This document shows, in pieces, positions 26,158 through 34,539 of a stretch of DNA of 64,000 nt. The translations under genes and the position numbers were made by a program. Position 1 is the first letter of the stretch. Every line of letters starts with the position of its first letter. The stretch comes from Poriferisodalis sp965226645. GTDB taxonomy: Bacteria; Actinomycetota; Acidimicrobiia; Acidimicrobiales; Poriferisodalaceae. Below the pieces are notes generated by a model. It had not been told where the DNA came from and did not search any database. It saw only the letters and a program-made list of their open reading frames with translations. The DNA lies in the NCBI GenBank assembly GCA_965226645.1, contig CBDDDL010000003.1, forward strand, positions 682,001 to 746,000, read 5' to 3'.

Positions 26158-27576
26158 TGCGGCGGGTGGCTGGGTGTGGTGGTGTTCTGGCGGCACGAGG
26201 CGGGGTCGGCCGTCGGGTGGGGTACCGATTTGGCGGTCGTGCTGGTGGAGGTCTTTGTGGCAGGGCGTGCACAGCGACGCGAGGTTCGGCATGTCGGTGA
26301 GGCCGTTGTTTTCGTAGTAGGTGATGTGGTGGGCTTGGTTGTGTTCGCTGGTGAGTTCGCAGCCGATGCAGCCGCCGTCGCGGGCAGCGAGGATGAGGCG
26401 TTGGGCGTCGTTGGCGTTGCGTGTGCGTCCCAGCGCGAGCTGTGACCAGTCGGCGCTGAACACTGCTGGCAGCACGTTGGCGTCGACGGCGTAGTCGGCG
26501 AGCATCTGTGCTGACAGGGGTGTGCCGTCGTCGAGGCGGGGGTTGGCGAGCCGGTCGTTGGCGATGTCGTAGTCCGCGATGATCAGCAGGTTGGTGGCTG
26601 CTCGCCGCGTGTTGGCGGTGCCGGCGATGAGGTCGCTGATCGCGTCGGCGGTGAGCTGGGCACGCGTCGGCTCGCCGCCACCGTCGTCGCTGCCGCTGCC
26701 GCTGCCGCTGCCGTCGCCGCTGCCGTCGCCGTCGGCGTTGGCGTTGCCGAAGCCGGCGCGGAAGTTGTTGTCGTTGTTGCGGTGGCGTTGTGATCGCACG
26801 GCGGCTTGGATCGCGGCACTGACGTGTCGTCCGGTGATGGAGTCGAGCTTGGCGTGCAGGTGCCACATGCCGTCGTCGCCCATGCGCATCGACCCCGAGC
26901 GCTCAAAACGCTGCAACGCCAGCTCCGCGTCGATCGGGCTGAGCCCCGCCGCGGCGGCCTCGGCTTCGAGATCGGCGTACACCGCCAGGCTCTCATACGC
27001 CAGCGGATTGCGCGCAACGCTGTCGGAGGGATACGTGCGGCACAGCTCCAAGAAGTCTTCTTCGCTGCGGCGGTGCTGCTTGGGCGCCTCGTTTGCGATC
27101 ACCTTGGCGTGAGACGCCTGGATCTCCCCGGCGGTGAGCGCGTCGAGCGTCGCGGTCAGGTCGTGCTCGACGAGGCTTTCTGCGAGCCGGGACTCGGTGC
27201 GTGCCTGGGAAGAGTTCATGCGGGTGAACTCGCGCAGCTGCCACGCCGCGGACTGAGCGCCGCAACGCGACGTCAGCTCGCCCAACGCAGCCAGGTACTC
27301 GCCCTCGACACGGGCCCGCAAAGCCACAAGGCCCACGACCCGGTCCTCCAGAGCGCTGTTGCTCAACGCCGCCAGATCGACACCGGCGACGCCGCAGCGC
27401 GCCGTGTCGAAATCTGCGGGTGTCGGGCGGGATCGCTCGACGCCGACGGGATCGCCATCGGCATTGCGCGCCGTGTCGGCGCCGCCGGACCCATGGACAG
27501 CGTCGCCGGCCGGGCCGGCCGCGTTCGCGGCGGCTGCGTCGTCGCGGATGCGATGCCCGGCAAGGTCGGTGAACAT
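26131..27576 (-). CDS. DUF222 / 13E12-type HNH endonuclease
   Basis: A 481-residue protein. The N-terminal DUF222 region (about 60-280) holds LRARVEGEYLAALGELTSR, SQARTESRLAESLVEHDLTA and IQASHAKVIANEAPKQHRRS. A low-complexity Gly/Ser/Asp stretch comes next (hexamer repeat at about 26690-26745). The C-terminal HNH nuclease follows: CELTSEHNQAHHITYYENNG, then LCTPCHKDLHQHD with the zinc-binding Cys and catalytic His. Such genes are multicopy in actinobacteria, and several mycobacterial members are induced by DNA damage. ATG 27576 is chosen; the 28 in-frame residues upstream would overlap the candidate operator. It is paired in inverted orientation with a decayed copy at 29256-30115. Confidence 0.87.
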   Translation of the reverse strand: MFTDLAGHRIRDDAAAANAAGPAGDAVHGSGGADTARNADGDPVGVERSRPTPADFDTARCGVAGVDLAALSNSALEDRVVGLVALRARVEGEYLAALGELTSRCGAQSAAWQLREFTRMNSSQARTESRLAESLVEHDLTATLDALTAGEIQASHAKVIANEAPKQHRRSEEDFLELCRTYPSDSVARNPLAYESLAVYADLEAEAAAAGLSPIDAELALQRFERSGSMRMGDDGMWHLHAKLDSITGRHVSAAIQAAVRSQRHRNNDNNFRAGFGNANADGDGSGDGSGSGSGSDDGGGEPTRAQLTADAISDLIAGTANTRRAATNLLIIADYDIANDRLANPRLDDGTPLSAQMLADYAVDANVLPAVFSADWSQLALGRTRNANDAQRLILAARDGGCIGCELTSEHNQAHHITYYENNGLTDMPNLASLCTPCHKDLHQHDRQIGTPPDGRPRLVPPEHHHTQPPAAAPATARSP

Positions 27577-27583
27577 GCACCAA

Positions 27584-27599
27584 GCATACATATGTTCGC
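27584..27599 (-). promoter_or_regulatory. SOS-box-like 16-mer upstream of the HNH gene
   Basis: On the minus strand the site reads GCGAACATATGTATGC, 8-23 nt before the HNH start codon. It has the GAAC-N4-GTxx layout of actinobacterial LexA boxes, with two mismatches to GTTC in the second half. The same frame, GCGAAC-N4-GTWTGC, occurs before uvrA at 31509. A larger inverted repeat TGTTCGC-N8-GCAAACA (27593-27614) overlaps it. Confidence 0.45.
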
Positions 27600-27797
27600 A
27601 CTTGATCGCAAACATTTGCACGCCCAAGATTCTCGAAATCTCCGGCAAGCGCCGCCACAAGCCCAGGACCCGACACGTTCACCGGCGCTCGAGCCAGCGA
27701 AACGCCCAAACGCGAGCCACAAGCGAGCACAACAGCAGCGACGAACGCCCAACACCGCAAGAGCAACCCGACCACAGCGAGACCACCCACCCTCAAG

Positions 27798-29123
27798 CGA
27801 TGCTCCTATGTGTGTCAAGCCGCGAGTTGGTCGAGGTGTTGCTGGTAGCGCTCGGCGAGGTGGGGGTCGTGGCGCAGGCCTCGTTCGAGGGCTGAGGTTT
27901 TGGGGGTGGAGGCGTCGAGGGCTTGGGCTGCGGCTTCGAGGGCGGGTCCGTGGTGGGTGCGCCGCCGTCGCAGGTCCGCGCCTGTGGGGACCTCGGGCGG
28001 GTCGGTCAGCAGCCGGTGGGCTTCTCGTGCGATGTGGCGCTTGAGGCAGCGCAGGATCTCGCGGTCGGTGTTGCCCTCGTCGCGCCGTCGGGCGGCGTAG
28101 GCCCCGGTGCGGGCGTCGCTGCGGAGCCTGACGGTGGCGATGCGCCACAGGGCGTTGTTGGCCTGGCGGTCGCCGCCGCGGCTGGGCCGGTGGCGCACGG
28201 TGCGGCCCGAGGAGGCCTCGATGGGGCTGGCGCCGCAGAGCGCCGCGGAGGATGCTTCGCTGCGCAGCCGGTCGGGGTTGTCGCCGGCGGCGACGAGGAG
28301 CGCGCCGGCGACTTCGGGGCCGACGCCGGGTGCGGCCAACAAGGCGGGGGCGGCCTGCGCGCACAGTCGTGTGATCTCGGCGTCGAGCTCTTCGATCTCG
28401 GCGCTGAGAGCGCGCCAGCGCGCAGCGAGGACCCGAAGCGACCTCTTGGCCGCGGCGGCGGCCTCGCCGCGGCCGGGATCGGGCCGCAGCCGGGCGCAGG
28501 CTTCGACCAGCGCAGCGGTGCGAAGGCCCCGCAGCGGGGCCGCGACCTGTTCGGGGGCTGTCACCAGCAGTCCCTTGAGCCAGTTGACGGCGGCGGTGCG
28601 GGCCTTGACCGCGCAGCGGCGCGCGGCGCGCAGCATCCGGATCGCCTCCACTTCGCCGTCGGCTGACTTCGGGCACGCTGTGGCCTCGCCCGACAGCACC
28701 GCACGCGCGGCTGCCTCGGCATCGGCGGGATCGGACTTGTGCCCTCGGCGAGCCCGCCGCTTGGGGCGAAGCACCTCGATCACTGTCACATCGTGTGCGG
28801 CGAGACGACGCGACAGGCCCGCGCCGTAGCTGCTGGTGCCTTCCACGCCGACGCGCTCCACGCTGCCCAGGCCGTGCAGCCATCCCCACAGCTCCTCATA
28901 GCCGGCTCGCGTCGCCGCCAACGTCGCTGTGCCCAACAGCCGTCCCGTCGAATTCACCGCTGCCGCGGTGTGCGTGTCGCGGTGGGTGTCCACCCCGCCG
29001 ACAACGGCTCGATACTCATCTGGCATAACCGGCCTGCCCTCCCGGGAACACTTCCAATGGATCGGGCACCACCGGCCGCAACGACGCACAGTGCACTCAC
29101 CGCGCTTGAACCGACGCTCCTAT
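27798..29123 (-). mobile_element. IS110-family insertion sequence (about 1.31 kb)
   Basis: One IS110 transposase is bounded by a 12-nt direct repeat with one mismatch: CGATGCTCCTAT at 27798-27809 and CGACGCTCCTAT at 29112-29123. IS110 elements lack terminal inverted repeats and make short or no target duplications, so end-sharing of this kind is expected from the recombination core and its neighbours. Exact ends within these repeats are uncertain. The transposase stop overlaps TTGACA (27813-27818, minus strand), a consensus -35 placed just inside the right end. It lies between the two inverted HNH copies. Confidence 0.7.
27815..29026 (-). CDS. IS110-family transposase (DEDD recombinase)
   Basis: A 403-residue protein. 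The N-terminal RuvC-like DEDD domain shows VVGGVDTHRDTH (first Asp), VERVGVEGTSSYG (Glu), and HKSDPADAEAAARAV (last Asp pair). The C-terminal Transposase_20 domain shows LLAAPGVGPEVAGALLVAAG and LCGASPIEASSGRTVRH, containing the Ser used in strand exchange. Full length with no disruption, so possibly active. ATG 29026 (MPDEYRAVV) matches the usual family start; GGGAGG lies 12 nt upstream. Relatives work with a bridge RNA coded in a non-coding end of the element. Confidence 0.93.
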   Translation of the reverse strand: MPDEYRAVVGGVDTHRDTHTAAAVNSTGRLLGTATLAATRAGYEELWGWLHGLGSVERVGVEGTSSYGAGLSRRLAAHDVTVIEVLRPKRRARRGHKSDPADAEAAARAVLSGEATACPKSADGEVEAIRMLRAARRCAVKARTAAVNWLKGLLVTAPEQVAAPLRGLRTAALVEACARLRPDPGRGEAAAAAKRSLRVLAARWRALSAEIEELDAEITRLCAQAAPALLAAPGVGPEVAGALLVAAGDNPDRLRSEASSAALCGASPIEASSGRTVRHRPSRGGDRQANNALWRIATVRLRSDARTGAYAARRRDEGNTDREILRCLKRHIAREAHRLLTDPPEVPTGADLRRRRTHHGPALEAAAQALDASTPKTSALERGLRHDPHLAERYQQHLDQLAA

Positions 29124-29255
29124 CAGGTCACATTCCTTCCGACCGGCTGGTGCGCGCCCCCGACAGGCCACAGGCCGACAGATCGTTTGCAAGGCACCAA
29201 GCCAGCGAAGAGCCGAGTCAGGCCCGCACCCGTCGGGAACGCACTTCCATTATGA

Positions 29256-30115
29256 GTGCGAAGCGCCGGTTTGGTCGATGAAACAGACGTCGGGCGGCAT
29301 GACGCTGGCTCTTCTCGCGAGGTTGACGCCCGGCACGACAGCGTGGCCGATGCCGAACTTGGTGAACTGAGTTATCGGGAGCTGAAGGACCGGGTGATGA
29401 CGTTGGCCGGTGAACGTGCCCGTGTCGAGGGGGAGTATCTGGCTGCTTTGGGCGAGATGACGTCGCGAGTCGGCGTTCAGGCAGCGGCGCATCATCTGCG
29501 GGAACTGACTCGCATGAACTCTTCATAGGCACGGTCGGAGTCCCGGCTGGCCGAGAGCCTCGTCTCCCATGAGATGACCGCGACGCTCGATGCGCTCAAG
29601 TCCGGTGAGATCCTGGCGTCTCATGCGAAGGTGATCGCCCGCGAGGCACCCAAGAAGCAACGTCGCAGCGAAGAAGATTTCTTGGAGCTGTGCCGGGCGT
29701 ACCCCTCTGACACGGTGGCGCGTCACACGTTCGCTGTGGGCATCGACGTCGACGGCAGTATGAGCGGTGACGTTGAGCCCACGCAGACGCAGCTCACTGC
29801 CGATGCGATCAGCGACCTCATCGCCGGCACATCCACAGCGTGGCTACTCATCTTGGCGGCCCGTGACGGGGGCTGCATCGGCGATGCGAGCTCACCAGCG
29901 ACCACACCCAAGCCCACCACATCGACTATTTCGAGAACGGCGGACTCACCGAAGTTCCGAATTTGGCATCGATGTGCTGGGACTGCCACACAAACCTCCA
30001 CCAGCACGACCGAAAGATCCACACCCCACCCGACGGCCACCCCCGCCTGCTGCCGCCCACTCCAAACAGCACCGGTCCGCCCGCCCGAGCACCGGCCACC
30101 GCCCGCAGCCCATAA
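29256..30115 (+). pseudogene. Decayed DUF222/HNH endonuclease copy
   Basis: A close relative of the intact gene at 26131-27576. The frame from GTG 29256 reads LAGERARVEGEYLAALGEMT and LTRMNSS, then stops at TAG 29526-29528 exactly where the intact copy has Gln (NSSQARTESR), a C-to-T nonsense change. The same frame continues ESRLAESLVSHEMTATLDAL to ARHTFAVG, where a large internal block is missing, then QLTADAISDLIAGT, another deletion and ILAARDGGCIG. From 29885 a shifted frame gives CELTSDHTQAHHIDYFENGG and MCWDCHTNLHQHDR, ending PATARSP at 30115, the same tail as the intact copy. It therefore has a nonsense change, two deletions and a frameshift. Confidence 0.85.
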
Positions 30116-30178
30116 CCCCACCCCGGGCACGCACAGCCCCGGCCCGCCCGAGCACCAGCCAGCGCCCGCAGCCCATAG
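30089..30178 (-). repeat. Two reverse-complement copies of the HNH-associated repeat
   Basis: GCACCGGCCACCGCCCGCAG (from 30089) and GCACCAGCCAGCGCCCGCAG (from 30152) are reverse complements of the repeat after uvrB. The first overlaps the end of the broken HNH copy. The stretch from here to the mscR stop (to 30262) contains nothing else I can name. Confidence 0.7.
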
Positions 30179-30262
30179 CTGCACCCCGGGCTGGCCACTG
30201 CCCGCCTCCGAGCGAACTCAGAGGGCTCCTCCGCCCTCTACAACGGGCGGCAGTCGGACGGG

Positions 30263-31354
30263 CTACAAGACAACAACGGAGCGCAGTACCTCGCCGCGCT
30301 CCATCTTCTCGAAAGCCTCCTCGACTCCCTCGATGCCGATCGTCTCGCTGACGAACTTGTCGAGTGGCAGCCGGTCTTGTAGGTGCAGGTCGATGAGCAT
30401 CGGGAAGTCCCGGCTCGGCAGGCAGTCGCCGTACCACGAGCTCTTCAGCGTTCCGCCTCTGCCGAACACCTCGATCAGCGGCAGCTCGATCTTCATGGTG
30501 GGATTCGGCACGCCGACCAGCACAACGGTCCCCGCCAGGTCGCGGGCATAGAAGGCCTGCTCGTAGGTCTGCGGCAGTCCGATTGCCTCGATGGCAACAT
30601 CCACGCCGTTGCCCTCGGTCAAATCACGGATTGCTTCGACGACCTCGTCGTTGCTCATGCCCGAAGAGTTGATGGTGTGGGTGGCGCCGAACTCGCTGGC
30701 CCATTCCAGCTTGCGGTCGTCGATGTCGATGCCGATGATCGTGTGCGCTCCGGCAAGCCGTGCACCGCAGATAGCTGCGTCGCCGACGCCACCGCATCCG
30801 AAGACGGCCACGCTGTCGCCTCGGCCGACGCCACCGGTGTTCATCGCTGCGCCCAAGCCGGCCATCACCCCGCAGCCGATGAGCCCGGCCACCTCGGGCG
30901 GAGCGGCTGGATCCACCTTGGTGGCCTGTCCTGCTGCCACCAAGGTTTTCTCGGCGAATGCGCCGATGCCCAGTGCCGGCGACAGTTCGACGCCGTCGAG
31001 CGTCATTTTCTGCGATGCGTTGTGCGTTGCGAAGCAGTACCAGGGGCGGCCCCGCTCGCATGACCGGCAGTTGCCGCACACCGCTCGCCAGTTGAGGACC
31101 ACGAAATCGCCCGCGGCGACATTGGTGACACCGTCGCCCACCTCCGAGACGACGCCCGCCGCCTCGTGCCCGAGCAGGAACGGGAACTCGTCATTGATGG
31201 CGCCCTCGCGGTAGTGCAGGTCTGTGTGGCACACGCCGCACGCCTGAACGTCGACGATCACCTCGCCAGGTCCGGGGTCGGGAACCGTGATGGTCTCGAC
31301 GCTGACCGGCTCGCCAACAGCTTTCGCCACTACTCCTCGTACTTCGTATGGCAT
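30263..31354 (-). CDS. mscR: S-(hydroxymethyl)mycothiol dehydrogenase
   Basis: A 363-residue zinc alcohol dehydrogenase. Catalytic zinc ligands lie in VQACGVCHTDLHYREG and LLGHEAAGVV; the structural zinc site is CGNCRSCERGRPWYC; the NAD site is VAVFGCGGVGDAAICGA. The stretches FVVLNWRAVCG, THNASQKMTLDG and LKSSWYGDCLPSRDFP are specific to the mycothiol-dependent formaldehyde dehydrogenase branch. It oxidises the mycothiol-formaldehyde adduct and also handles S-nitrosomycothiol, so it implies that the organism makes mycothiol. ATG 31354; the frame upstream is not homologous. It is divergent from uvrA. Confidence 0.9.
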   Translation of the reverse strand: MPYEVRGVVAKAVGEPVSVETITVPDPGPGEVIVDVQACGVCHTDLHYREGAINDEFPFLLGHEAAGVVSEVGDGVTNVAAGDFVVLNWRAVCGNCRSCERGRPWYCFATHNASQKMTLDGVELSPALGIGAFAEKTLVAAGQATKVDPAAPPEVAGLIGCGVMAGLGAAMNTGGVGRGDSVAVFGCGGVGDAAICGARLAGAHTIIGIDIDDRKLEWASEFGATHTINSSGMSNDEVVEAIRDLTEGNGVDVAIEAIGLPQTYEQAFYARDLAGTVVLVGVPNPTMKIELPLIEVFGRGGTLKSSWYGDCLPSRDFPMLIDLHLQDRLPLDKFVSETIGIEGVEEAFEKMERGEVLRSVVVL

Positions 31355-31508
31355 GACCGCTCCCAGTTCGTTCTCGGGTGGTTGTCTCGGGTGTTCGGTG
31401 CCAGGTTTCCGGCCCCGCATCGTGGGCGCCGGCGCCCTATGCACGTTGGCGATCGCGACCCTAGTTCTGCCGATTGACACAACGTTCAAGGCGTGCACAT
31501 GGCGCTGG

Positions 31509-31524
31509 GCGAACTGTTGTTTGC
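31509..31524 (+). promoter_or_regulatory. SOS-box-like 16-mer upstream of uvrA
   Basis: GCGAACTGTTGTTTGC, 41 nt before the uvrA ATG, inside the uvrA/mscR divergent region. GAAC-N4-GTTT differs by one base from the actinobacterial LexA core GAAC-N4-GTTC. It matches the HNH-gene site at 11 of 12 bases outside the central four. Confidence 0.5.
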
Positions 31525-31565
31525 GTCCGGGGAGACAGCCGGGAGCACGGGTAGGATCGCCCCGC

Positions 31566-34430
31566 ATGGGTGAGCAACTGATCGTCCGCGGAGCGCGGGA
31601 GCACAACCTGCGCAACGTGGACGTCGAATTGCCCCGCAACCGCATGATCGTGTTCACGGGGCTGTCCGGCAGCGGTAAGTCCTCGCTCGCCTTCGACACC
31701 ATCTATGCCGAGGGCCAGCGCCGGTACGTCGAGTCCTTGTCGGCCTACGCCCGGCAGTTTCTGGGTCAGATGGACAAGCCCGACGTGGACTTCCTCGAGG
31801 GCCTGTCGCCGGCGATCTCCATCGACCAGAAGAGCGCTAGCCGCAACCCACGTTCCACCGTCGGCACGATCACCGAGGTGTACGACTATCTGCGATTGTT
31901 GTACGCGCGCGTCGGTGTTCAGCACGATCCGCAGACGGGCGATGTTGTCGAACGTCAGACGGCGCAGCAGATCGTCGATCGGATCATGCAGCTGCCACTC
32001 CGCACTCGCTTCGAGTTGCTCTCGCCGGTCGTGCGGGGCCGCAAGGGCGACTATCACACGCAGCTCGGCGATTTTGCTCGGCAGGGCTACGCACGTGTCC
32101 GCGTCGACGGCGAGGTGCTCGACCTCGGCGATGTCTCCGAAATCGAGCGTCTCGACCGGTATGTCAACCACGACATCGAGGTCATCGTCGACCGCTTGGT
32201 CATGCGCTCCGACATCGAGCAGCGATTGACCGAGTCGGTCGAGGCCGCGCTGGGTTTGGCTGACGGTCACGTGTGGGTCCATCTCGTAGAAGGACCCGGA
32301 TCGAGGATCGGCGATTCCGAGACGCCCGCGGAAATGCTGACGTTCAGTCAGCACCTGTATTCCCCGGCGACGGGACGCTCCTTCGAGGAATTGGCGCCCC
32401 GCAATTTCTCGTTCAACTCTCCGTACGGCGCGTGCGACACCTGCGACGGGCTCGGCACCCGATTCGAGGTCGATCCCGAGCTGATCGTGCCCAACTCCGA
32501 GTTGTCGGTGGCAGCCGGGGCACTCGCGCCATGGGCCGGAGCCACCGGCAAGTGGTTCATTCGCCTGCTCGAAGCTGTCGGCGCAGAACACGACATCTCA
32601 CTGGACGTTCCATGGTCGCAACTCGACGAGGAACAGCGTGAATTGCTCCTGCAGGGGGCTCCGGCCGGCAAGCAGATCACTGTGCGTTACCGGAACCGCT
32701 ACGGGCGGTCGCGCAGCTACACCACTCGTTACGAAGGTGTCATTCCCTTTCTGCGTCGGCGTCACGCCGATACCGAGAGCGACTGGTCGCGAAATCGCAT
32801 CGAGGGCTACATGCGCGAGGTTCCCTGCGGCGCTTGCCGTGGCGCGCGCCTCAACGACGTATCGCTCGCGGTTCGCGTCGCTGGTCGGAACATTTTCGAG
32901 CTGTGCTCTGCTTCGATCGGCGAAGCAGCCAAGATCATCGACGGCCTCGAACTCACCGCCCGGCAGCGGATCATCGCCGCTCCGATCGTCAAAGAAATTG
33001 ACGCTCGGCTGAACTTCCTGCTGGACGTGGGTTTGGACTACCTCACGCTGAACCGTTCAGCTGCGACCTTGGCGGGAGGCGAGGCTCAGCGGATCCGGCT
33101 CGCCAGCCAGATCGGCAGCGGCCTCGAGGGCGTGCTGTACGTGCTGGACGAGCCCTCCATCGGATTGCACCAGCGTGACAACCGCCGGCTGATCGACACC
33201 TTGCTCCACCTGCGCGATCTGGGCAACACCGTCCTCGTTGTCGAGCACGACCTCGAGACGATCTCGGTGGCCGACTGGGTAGTGGACATCGGCCCCGGTG
33301 CAGGCGAACACGGCGGGGAGATCGTGTACAGCGGGCCGGTAGATGGCCTTCGGGGCGCACCGGGCTCGGTGACAGGGGAGTACCTCAGCGGCGAGCGGGA
33401 GATCCCGCTGCCGTCGCAGCGACGTGTTCCCGGCGAGGATTGGCTGACGGTGCGTGGGGCTCGCGAGCACAATCTGCGCAAGATTGACGTCAGATTCCCG
33501 CTCGGCCTTTTCGTGTGCGTCACCGGAGTGTCCGGCTCTGGCAAGAGCACGCTGGTGAACGAAATCATGTACAAGGCGCTGATGCAGCGGATCTACTCCT
33601 CCAAACGGGTGCCGGGCCTGCACACCGCTATCGACGGCGCCGAGGCGCTGGACAAGGTCATCGACATCGACCAATCGCCCATCGGGCGGACGCCGCGGTC
33701 GAATCCGGCCACGTACACCGGCGTCTTCGATCACATCCGCAAGCTGTACGCCGCCACGAACGAAGCGAAGGTGCGCGGTTACCTGCCGGGTCGCTTCAGC
33801 TTCAATGTCAAAGGCGGCCGGTGCGAGGCCTGTTCCGGCGACGGGACCATCAAGATCGAGATGCACTTTCTCCCCGATGTCTACGTGCCGTGCGAGGTGT
33901 GCAAAGGGGCCCGATATAACCGCGAGACACTTGAGGTTCGGTTCAAAGGCATGACCATTGCGGACGTGCTGAACATGCCCTGCGAGGAAGCACTCGAATT
34001 CTTCGCGGCACAGCCGTCGATCAGCCGTCACATGAGGACGCTCACGGATGTGGGGTTGGGCTACATCCGGTTGGGACAGCCAGCCACGACGTTGTCCGGC
34101 GGCGAGGCTCAGCGAGTCAAGCTCGCGAGCGAGCTGTCGAAGCGGTCCACCGGGCACACCATCTACATCCTCGACGAGCCCACCACGGGGCTCCACTTCG
34201 AGGACATACGTCGACTCCTCGGCGTCCTCGACCGTTTGGTGGAGGGCGGCAACACGGTGGTCGTCATCGAGCACAATCTCGATGTCATCAAGACCGCCGA
34301 TTGGCTCATCGACATGGGCCCCGAAGGCGGCATCGGCGGCGGGACGATCGTGGCGGCAGGGACGCCGGAGGCAATCGTTGCGACTCCCGAGTCCCATACC
34401 GGCCGATACCTCGCCCAGTTTCTGCTCTGA
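31566..34430 (+). CDS. uvrA: Excinuclease ABC subunit A
   Basis: A 954-residue dimeric DNA-damage sensor with two ABC ATPase modules. Walker A motifs: VFTGLSGSGKSSLAFD and VTGVSGSGKSTLVNE. Signatures: LSGGEAQR (second) and LAGGEAQRIRLASQIG (first). Zinc modules: YGACDTCDGLG, VPCGACRGARL, CEACSGDG and VPCEVCKGARYNRET. The insertion segment YAEGQRRYVESLSAYARQFL is canonical. ATG 31566 is the normal start; the frame is open further upstream but is not homologous there. Confidence 0.97.
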   Translation: MGEQLIVRGAREHNLRNVDVELPRNRMIVFTGLSGSGKSSLAFDTIYAEGQRRYVESLSAYARQFLGQMDKPDVDFLEGLSPAISIDQKSASRNPRSTVGTITEVYDYLRLLYARVGVQHDPQTGDVVERQTAQQIVDRIMQLPLRTRFELLSPVVRGRKGDYHTQLGDFARQGYARVRVDGEVLDLGDVSEIERLDRYVNHDIEVIVDRLVMRSDIEQRLTESVEAALGLADGHVWVHLVEGPGSRIGDSETPAEMLTFSQHLYSPATGRSFEELAPRNFSFNSPYGACDTCDGLGTRFEVDPELIVPNSELSVAAGALAPWAGATGKWFIRLLEAVGAEHDISLDVPWSQLDEEQRELLLQGAPAGKQITVRYRNRYGRSRSYTTRYEGVIPFLRRRHADTESDWSRNRIEGYMREVPCGACRGARLNDVSLAVRVAGRNIFELCSASIGEAAKIIDGLELTARQRIIAAPIVKEIDARLNFLLDVGLDYLTLNRSAATLAGGEAQRIRLASQIGSGLEGVLYVLDEPSIGLHQRDNRRLIDTLLHLRDLGNTVLVVEHDLETISVADWVVDIGPGAGEHGGEIVYSGPVDGLRGAPGSVTGEYLSGEREIPLPSQRRVPGEDWLTVRGAREHNLRKIDVRFPLGLFVCVTGVSGSGKSTLVNEIMYKALMQRIYSSKRVPGLHTAIDGAEALDKVIDIDQSPIGRTPRSNPATYTGVFDHIRKLYAATNEAKVRGYLPGRFSFNVKGGRCEACSGDGTIKIEMHFLPDVYVPCEVCKGARYNRETLEVRFKGMTIADVLNMPCEEALEFFAAQPSISRHMRTLTDVGLGYIRLGQPATTLSGGEAQRVKLASELSKRSTGHTIYILDEPTTGLHFEDIRRLLGVLDRLVEGGNTVVVIEHNLDVIKTADWLIDMGPEGGIGGGTIVAAGTPEAIVATPESHTGRYLAQFLL

Positions 34431-34539
34431 GGGGCGAGCCGCGTCACCCCGATCGCGACGGTCGGTGGCGCTACGGTGCTTCGACCGGCGCACCCGCTTG
34501 ATGTGTCGGCGAGCGAATCATCGCGAGGGGAGCGAGCAC

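Noticed and set aside
34434..34539. N-terminal extension of the carboxymuconolactone decarboxylase-like gene
   Set aside because: The frame is open through the end of uvrA, but the Arg-rich translation has no homology and ATG 34540 has a good ribosome site.
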